Positions 58,345 through 64,000 of a DNA stretch of 64,000 nt are shown here, in pieces; position 1 is the first letter of the stretch; each line of letters begins with the position of its first letter. A model generated the notes under the pieces. That model was not told where the DNA came from and made no database searches. It was given only the letters and a program-made list of their open reading frames with translations. Origin of the DNA: Bifidobacterium breve (GTDB lineage: Bacteria > Actinomycetota > Acidimicrobiia > Acidimicrobiales > Microtrichaceae); contig CAMDLX010000002.1 of assembly GCA_945901935.1 (NCBI GenBank), positions 1 through 64,000 of the forward strand, in the 5' to 3' direction. The position numbers and the translations under genes were made by a program.

Positions 58345-60036
58345 TCAGGCAACGGTCACTGCGCCCTGATCGGCTCCGCGTGCGAGCGTTGCGTACTTGG
58401 CGAGAACACCCTTGGTGTAGCGAGGCTCGGGTGCTTTCCAGTTTGCTAGTCGCTCCTGAAGAGTTTGCTCATCAACTAACAAGTCGATGCTGTGATTGCG
58501 CACGTCGATACGGATCCTGTCGCCCTCTTCGACAAGGGCAATCGGTCCACCCAGAACTGCCTCGGGGGCAACATGGCCAATACAGAACCCGTGCGTACCT
58601 CCAGAGAATCGACCATCAGTAATCAGCGCAGCATCGCCGCCTCTGCCTGCCCCCTTCATGGCACCCGTAATGGCCAACATCTCACGCATACCGGGCCCAC
58701 CTTTGGGTCCTTCATAGCGAATCACCAAGACGTCGCCGGGATTGATCTTGCCGGCCAAGACGGCTTCCATGGCAAGCTCTTCGCCCTCAAAGACACGAGC
58801 GGGTCCCTCAAACTCGTCGAAGTCAATTCCAGCAACCTTGACCACAGAACCCTTTGGGGCGAGGGTCCCTGTCAGGACTGCGATACCACCCAAATCGTGG
58901 ATGGGGTTCGAAAGCGGGTGGATCACTTCGCCGTCTGGAGCAGGGGGCTTAATAAGCGCCAAGTTCTCTGCCACTGTCTTGCCCGTCACCGTGATCTCAT
59001 CACCGTGCAGGAGTCCAGCCTCGAGCAGCATGGCCATTACAACTGGAACGCCGCCCACCCGATCGACGTCGAGCATGTGGTACTGCCCATGCGGTTTGGT
59101 ATCTGCAAGATGGGGAACCTTTGCAGCAATTTTGTTGAACGCATCGAGTTGCAGTTCGACTTCTGCCTCATGAGCAATTGCCAAGAGATGCAGAACAGCG
59201 TTGGTTGAACCACCAAGGGCCATCACCACTGCAATTGCGTTTTCGAATGCTGCTTTAGTCAAGATGTCACGCGGTCGGATGTTGAGCTTGCAGAGGTTGA
59301 GTACTGCTACCCCCGAGGCGTAGGCATAATCATCGCGTCGTCTATCAACTGCTGGCGCAGAGGCCGAACCGGGTAGCGACAATCCCAGCGCCTCGCCAAC
59401 CGAGGCCATGGTGTTGGCAGTAAACATGCCAGCGCAGGCACCAATTGTGGGGCAGGCGTTTCGCTCGATCTGATCAAGTTCTTCAGCATCGATTGCGCCT
59501 GTGGCATAGGCACCGACTGCCTCGAACACCGAGACAATATCGAGCACATTTCCGTTGTAGTTGCCTGGCAACTTGGACCCGCCGTACAAGAACACAGAGG
59601 GCAGATTCAGCCGGGCCGAGGCCATCATCATGCCTGGCAAAGATTTATCGCATCCTGCGAAGGTGACCATGGCATCAAAGCGTTCGGCATGCATCACGGT
59701 CTCTACCGAATCAGCTATCACCTCACGAGAGACCAACGATGCGCGCATGCCCTCGTGGCCCATCGAGATGCCGTCTGAAACGGCGATGGTGTTGAACTCA
59801 ATCGGATAACCGCCCGCATAGCGCACACCCTCTTTTGCCCGCTTTGCCAGATCTGCCAGCGGCATATTGCATGGCGTGACCTCATTCCAAGAAGAGACAA
59901 CGCCGATCTGCGGCTTATCCCAATCATCATCGGTCATGCCAGTGGCACGGAGCATTGCCCGAGCAGGGGCCCGGCTTGGAAAGTCCGTGACCTCATGTGA
60001 GCGGGTTTTCATGTCTGGCTGATCGGTCATGACCAC
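58345..60036 (-). CDS. ilvD: Dihydroxy-acid dehydratase
   Basis: [82 protein letters not shown]. Confidence 0.98.
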   Translation of the reverse strand: MVMTDQPDMKTRSHEVTDFPSRAPARAMLRATGMTDDDWDKPQIGVVSSWNEVTPCNMPLADLAKRAKEGVRYAGGYPIEFNTIAVSDGISMGHEGMRASLVSREVIADSVETVMHAERFDAMVTFAGCDKSLPGMMMASARLNLPSVFLYGGSKLPGNYNGNVLDIVSVFEAVGAYATGAIDAEELDQIERNACPTIGACAGMFTANTMASVGEALGLSLPGSASAPAVDRRRDDYAYASGVAVLNLCKLNIRPRDILTKAAFENAIAVVMALGGSTNAVLHLLAIAHEAEVELQLDAFNKIAAKVPHLADTKPHGQYHMLDVDRVGGVPVVMAMLLEAGLLHGDEITVTGKTVAENLALIKPPAPDGEVIHPLSNPIHDLGGIAVLTGTLAPKGSVVKVAGIDFDEFEGPARVFEGEELAMEAVLAGKINPGDVLVIRYEGPKGGPGMREMLAITGAMKGAGRGGDAALITDGRFSGGTHGFCIGHVAPEAVLGGPIALVEEGDRIRIDVRNHSIDLLVDEQTLQERLANWKAPEPRYTKGVLAKYATLARGADQGAVTVA

Positions 60037-60047
60037 AATCTAGGCTT

Positions 60048-60590
60048 TCAGGAGGCAGGCACTGCTACGCGAACACATGCAGTTTTGGGAATTGTGACTC
60101 TGGCACCATCGCGGCGCAGTTCTGCCACGATGCAGCGCTCGGTAAATCCGGCCCACCAACCAGAGGGTTGGAACCGAATGAATGACAAATCGGCAACAGC
60201 CTTGACGTTGACAAACCCTGGTTCGTCCCGAACCTTGACTGCTAGTGAACCTGGACGCTTTACCCCAGCGTTGAACGCCAGGAAATCATCTGGGGAAGCA
60301 CCCTGCAACAGGGTTTCGATTCTGGCTGCCTGTGCTTGGGTATCACGATCTGCTGCTCTCTCGGCAGCAAACTTTCCAATTCCAATGACGACAACAATCA
60401 ACAAAACAACAAGCACCGAAACCAAAATGGCTCGGTGCTCGCGTAGGCCCTGAAAGCGAGGAGCCTGAACCACCGGCTCAAGAGACCTACCCGAGAGCAG
60501 CGGCGGGCTGAGCGAGGGCTTGTCCCGACCCGCGGGTCCCTTGGGCGGACGAACGACTCTGGGAACTTCAGGGTCTGAGTTCAGGGCCAA
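60048..60590 (-). CDS. Hypothetical single-TM protein
   Basis: TM AILVSVLVVLLIVVVIGIGKFAAE; between ilvD and an acyl-CoA ligase, overlaps the latter's end. Confidence 0.65.
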   Translation of the reverse strand: MALNSDPEVPRVVRPPKGPAGRDKPSLSPPLLSGRSLEPVVQAPRFQGLREHRAILVSVLVVLLIVVVIGIGKFAAERAADRDTQAQAARIETLLQGASPDDFLAFNAGVKRPGSLAVKVRDEPGFVNVKAVADLSFIRFQPSGWWAGFTERCIVAELRRDGARVTIPKTACVRVAVPAS

Positions 60591-62119
60591 GCCTTGTCAG
60601 CAAAACTGTCACGCAGCTGATACTTCAGAACCTTGCGCAGGGTCTCGTTGCGCGGAAGCGAGTCCACGACCTCGAGCTGTTCGGGGGTCTTGAACCTCGT
60701 CAGTCCCTGTTCGCCTAGGTACGACACCATCTCCTCAAAGGTAATGACCTCACCCTCGGCAGGCCGCTCAACAACTGCGCAGACGCGCTCGCCTCGCTCA
60801 CGATCGGGCAGGCCAATCACGGCCACATCCCCCACGCCGGGATGTGCATAGAGCAGATCCTCAATCTCTTTGGCCGAGATGTTCTCACCCTTACGGATGA
60901 TGATGTCTTTGATGCGGCCTGTGAGCACCACGTGACCGTCGGGGCGAAGATGTCCAATGTCGCCCGTGCGGAAATAGCCATTCTCATCAAATGCCTGCTC
61001 GGTGAGTTCTGCGTTGGTATAGCCCTTTGCAACCATTGGCCCCTTGACTCGTACCTCGCCATCGACTCCTGCAGAAGCCAAGCTGCCATCCTCCAAGACG
61101 ATGCGAACGTCCGCACCAGTCACAGGCTTGCCAGTGGTGTGAGCAAGCTGATCATCAGAGTCGGTGGGCGACCCCTGAGTGATCATTGGAATCTCAGTCA
61201 TGCCATACCCGTGACAGACCTTGATTTCCATTTCATCTAGGACTTCTCGATAAATCTCTGGTGGCATCGGAGCGCCACCCCCGGAGAGTGCACGAAGCGC
61301 AGGCATGACTTTGGTCTCGGGCTGCTTGCGCTGTTCGGCCAAGAACATTTGGTAGAACGCAGTGCTTCCACCTGCCATGGTTACGCCGTTCTTGGCATAG
61401 GTAGCCACAGCGTCAACAGGGTTGAACGCCTCGATGAGTACTGCCGACATGCCGCTGATGAGCATCATCACTAGGTAGTCGGGGCCAGCAATATGTGCGA
61501 ATGGGAAGGCCATGGATCCAACGTCCTCAGCAGTCATCTGCAACGCATCAGCTAGACCCTGTCCCCCTGCTATCAGGGTGGCATCGGTATGCAACACACC
61601 CTTGGGGTCAGAGGTGGTTCCCGAGGTGGAATAGATCCAACGAATGGGTTCTTCCCCCTCGGCAAACTCGGGCACGGGACCTAGATCCGAAGGATCCCCG
61701 GCCGGAAGAGAATCCAAGCTGAGTACCACCGGAGATGGGCTCATCTCAGCAGCAAGGGAGTCCGCCATGGCTGTGAAGTCAAACCCCTTCCACACGCTCG
61801 GAACAATGCAGAACTCGGCCTGCGTGTGACGCATCACGAAACCAAGTTCTTTCTCTCGGTACAAATGCAGAACCGGGCTCTGAACAGCGTCAAGGCGGGC
61901 CAAGGCTGCAGAAGCGACGATGGCAGGAATGCAGGTCGGCAACTGCCAGGTCACTCGAGTCTGCGAGGTAATCCCAAGTCCGGCCAGGCCTGCGGCGCAA
62001 ACCTCGGCAGCATCGCGAAACTCGCCAAAGGTCATGCGAGTGTCATCCTCGGTTACGAAGATGACTGCATCTGGAGTCTGGGCTGCACGCTGCTCAATGA
62101 GTTGCCAAATCGTAGACAT
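60581..62119 (-). CDS. AMP-binding acyl-CoA ligase (cyclohexanecarboxylate-CoA ligase-like)
   Basis: IRWIYSTSGTTSDPKGVLHTDATLIAGGQGL; GYFRTGDIGHLRPDGHVVLTGRIKDIIIRKGENISAKEIEDLL. Confidence 0.9.
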   Translation of the reverse strand: MSTIWQLIEQRAAQTPDAVIFVTEDDTRMTFGEFRDAAEVCAAGLAGLGITSQTRVTWQLPTCIPAIVASAALARLDAVQSPVLHLYREKELGFVMRHTQAEFCIVPSVWKGFDFTAMADSLAAEMSPSPVVLSLDSLPAGDPSDLGPVPEFAEGEEPIRWIYSTSGTTSDPKGVLHTDATLIAGGQGLADALQMTAEDVGSMAFPFAHIAGPDYLVMMLISGMSAVLIEAFNPVDAVATYAKNGVTMAGGSTAFYQMFLAEQRKQPETKVMPALRALSGGGAPMPPEIYREVLDEMEIKVCHGYGMTEIPMITQGSPTDSDDQLAHTTGKPVTGADVRIVLEDGSLASAGVDGEVRVKGPMVAKGYTNAELTEQAFDENGYFRTGDIGHLRPDGHVVLTGRIKDIIIRKGENISAKEIEDLLYAHPGVGDVAVIGLPDRERGERVCAVVERPAEGEVITFEEMVSYLGEQGLTRFKTPEQLEVVDSLPRNETLRKVLKYQLRDSFADKAWP

Positions 62120-62141
62120 GGCCTGACTCTAACCAACTCCG

Positions 62142-62741
62142 CTATTGGCTCGCTATGTCGCAGTTGACTGAAGCCCAAGTTGCAAGCCCCTCGAAGGCGG
62201 CGACGACTTGCGGCTCAATCAGAATTGCTTGGACCTGAGCCTGATTGGTCGCAGCCGAAGAGTTGAGCGAAGAGATCCGAGCCCAAACATCATTAATAGT
62301 TACCGCAGCGGGCTTCACTTGATCGGGCGCAATGGTCTCGATGTAGCTAAAGATGGAATTGAATGCAATCAACAGCTGCGTTAACCCCGACGGGCTCGTT
62401 ACCAAAGTGGTGGTATCGAGACCACCAGTGAACAGCGGCTGTAGTGCCTTGCCCGTGAGGATGACGCAGAGATCCTCCTCAGTCTGCAAAGCAGCAATTT
62501 CCTGCAGCAGGACGTTTGCATCATCGCTCAAGCCAGAGCCGTCGTATTGAGTGGTTGGCGGAAATGTGGGGGGAACTCCCGGCACAGTGACATCAGCGAT
62601 GTCTTCGTTGAGCTCCACAGAGTTTTTTGATCTCGGGGTGCTGCAACCTGCAGTCACTACTACCGACATCAGCACGGCTAGCAACACCAAGATCGCATAT
62701 GCAGGGACTCCCAGCACCCTCGTCTTGGTGTTCGCTTGCAT
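62142..62741 (-). CDS. Putative lipoprotein of unknown function
   Basis: N-terminal TM + lipobox-like VVVTAGCS; 199 aa. Confidence 0.7.
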   Translation of the reverse strand: MQANTKTRVLGVPAYAILVLLAVLMSVVVTAGCSTPRSKNSVELNEDIADVTVPGVPPTFPPTTQYDGSGLSDDANVLLQEIAALQTEEDLCVILTGKALQPLFTGGLDTTTLVTSPSGLTQLLIAFNSIFSYIETIAPDQVKPAAVTINDVWARISSLNSSAATNQAQVQAILIEPQVVAAFEGLATWASVNCDIASQ

Positions 62742-62745
62742 GTGA

Positions 62746-64000
62746 CTACTCCTTGGCTGCGTTTGGAACCCGGTCTGCTAACAAGCCCGCAACGACCTTG
62801 CCATCGGCTTGGCCCTGAGTTGCCTTCATGACCTTACCCACAAAGAAACCCGAAATTTTGGGGTCCCCTTCACAGAATCTTTGCCACTGCTCAGGATTCT
62901 CTGCAATGAGTTGATCCACAACGGCATCAAGTTCGCCGGAATCCATTGCTTTGAATCCGTGGGCCTCGGCAATTTCGCCAGGATCACCGCCGAGTTGCAC
63001 AAGCTCTGCAAGCACGGTCTTTGTCTGAGTCGAACTCAAGTCGCCATCGGCGTCCATCTTCGTGAGCTTGGCAAACATCTCAGGATCAAGTTCAAGCGCC
63101 TTGGGATCGGAGAGATTGTGTTCTGCATGGGTAATGGTGCGGCTGGGATCAGCTCCACAATCAAGCGCCGCTAGGCAGAGGTCATCAAGACCACGTTCCA
63201 CGATGAGAGCCGCCTGTGCAGTGTCTGCCCCAGATCGCTCACACAGCCGATGTCGCCGCGCTGCAGGCAAAATGGGTAGAGCTTCCCGAACTCGATCAAT
63301 CCACTCTTGCGAGGGTGCGAGGCCTACTAAATCTGGCTCGGGGAAGTAGCGGTAGTCATCGGCTTGCTCTTTGGAGCGGAGCTTGAGCGTGCGGCCCTCG
63401 TCCTCGTTCCAGTGCCGCGTCTGCTGCTCAATGCGTTCGCCGGCAAGGATCATGTCGATCTGTCGCTCGGCCTCATAATCCACAGCTCGTCCCAAGCTTC
63501 GCAGGGAGTTGATGTTCTTGATCTCGCAGCGGGTTCCCAGTTCGGCGTCGCCATGTTTGCGAACCGACACGTTGCAGTCAACGCGCAGGGAGCCCTCTTC
63601 CATCTTGCCATCCGAGGCTCCAACCGCCACCAAGATGGCACGCAGTTCCGACACATACGCTCGTGCCTCATCCCCTGAACGGAGGTCCGGCCTGCCGACA
63701 ATCTCGAGCAGCGGTACGCCAGCGCGGTTGTAATCAACGAGCGAGTAGGTGGCATCGTGAATTCGCCCACCTCCGCCTACGTGAGTTGACTTGCCTGTGT
63801 CCTCTTCTAAGTGCGCTCGCTCAATGCCAATCACCTTGCCGCTTGGCAACTCCAGCCAACCTTCGCCATTGATCGGAAGGTCGAACTGCGAGATCTGATA
63901 GTTCGTGGGCTGATCTGGATAGAAGTAGTTCTTGCGTGAAAACACTGACCGATCAATGGTGCAGTTGAGTGCCAGACCAACCCGAATGGCCAATTCAACT
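62746..64000 (-). CDS. gatB: Aspartyl/glutamyl-tRNA amidotransferase subunit B (truncated by window edge)
   Basis: ALNCTIDRSVFSRKNYFYPDQPTNYQISQFDLPI; EEGSLRVDCNVSVRKHGDAELGTRCEIKNINSLRSLGRAVDYE; frame open to 64000. Confidence 0.97.
   Translation of the reverse strand, partial: VELAIRVGLALNCTIDRSVFSRKNYFYPDQPTNYQISQFDLPINGEGWLELPSGKVIGIERAHLEEDTGKSTHVGGGGRIHDATYSLVDYNRAGVPLLEIVGRPDLRSGDEARAYVSELRAILVAVGASDGKMEEGSLRVDCNVSVRKHGDAELGTRCEIKNINSLRSLGRAVDYEAERQIDMILAGERIEQQTRHWNEDEGRTLKLRSKEQADDYRYFPEPDLVGLAPSQEWIDRVREALPILPAARRHRLCERSGADTAQAALIVERGLDDLCLAALDCGADPSRTITHAEHNLSDPKALELDPEMFAKLTKMDADGDLSSTQTKTVLAELVQLGGDPGEIAEAHGFKAMDSGELDAVVDQLIAENPEQWQRFCEGDPKISGFFVGKVMKATQGQADGKVVAGLLADRVPNAAKE

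Overview
The window is about 64 kb of an actinobacterial-type chromosome, moderately GC-rich and densely packed. Most of it is housekeeping and biosynthesis: comEC/comEA, cnoX-like, leuS, tRNA-Ala(GGC), rsfS, nadD, a group-2 sigma-70 factor, class II DAHP synthase, sulfite reductase + cysH, MoxR/VWA pair, an ABC-F protein, Ppx/GppA, rsgA, an IclR regulator divergent from leuCD, serA, an S9 peptidase, an aspartate aminotransferase, serC, amt, metY, an ilvB-ilvN-ilvC-thrB run, ilvD and gatB. The accessory or unusual parts are: (1) a condensed branched-chain-amino-acid-type ABC cassette in which an MFS permease is fused in one 1020-aa ORF to both a LivF-like and a LivG-like ATPase, beside a fused LivH-LivM permease, a membrane-anchored binding protein and a fatty-acyl-AMP-ligase-like enzyme; (2) an AbiEi/AbiEii toxin-antitoxin pair whose toxin frame has an in-frame TAA at codon 13, with a near-perfect operator-like inverted repeat upstream; (3) an ilvB leader with a short MTTSHLLLVPS reading frame and two consecutive hairpins, consistent with attenuation; (4) a recurring pattern of short (10-23 bp) tandem duplications spanning the stop codons of several unrelated genes, with 15-bp in-frame duplications inside coding linkers. 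No CRISPR array, rRNA, transposase or prophage was seen. All calls are by reading and family knowledge; no searches were run.
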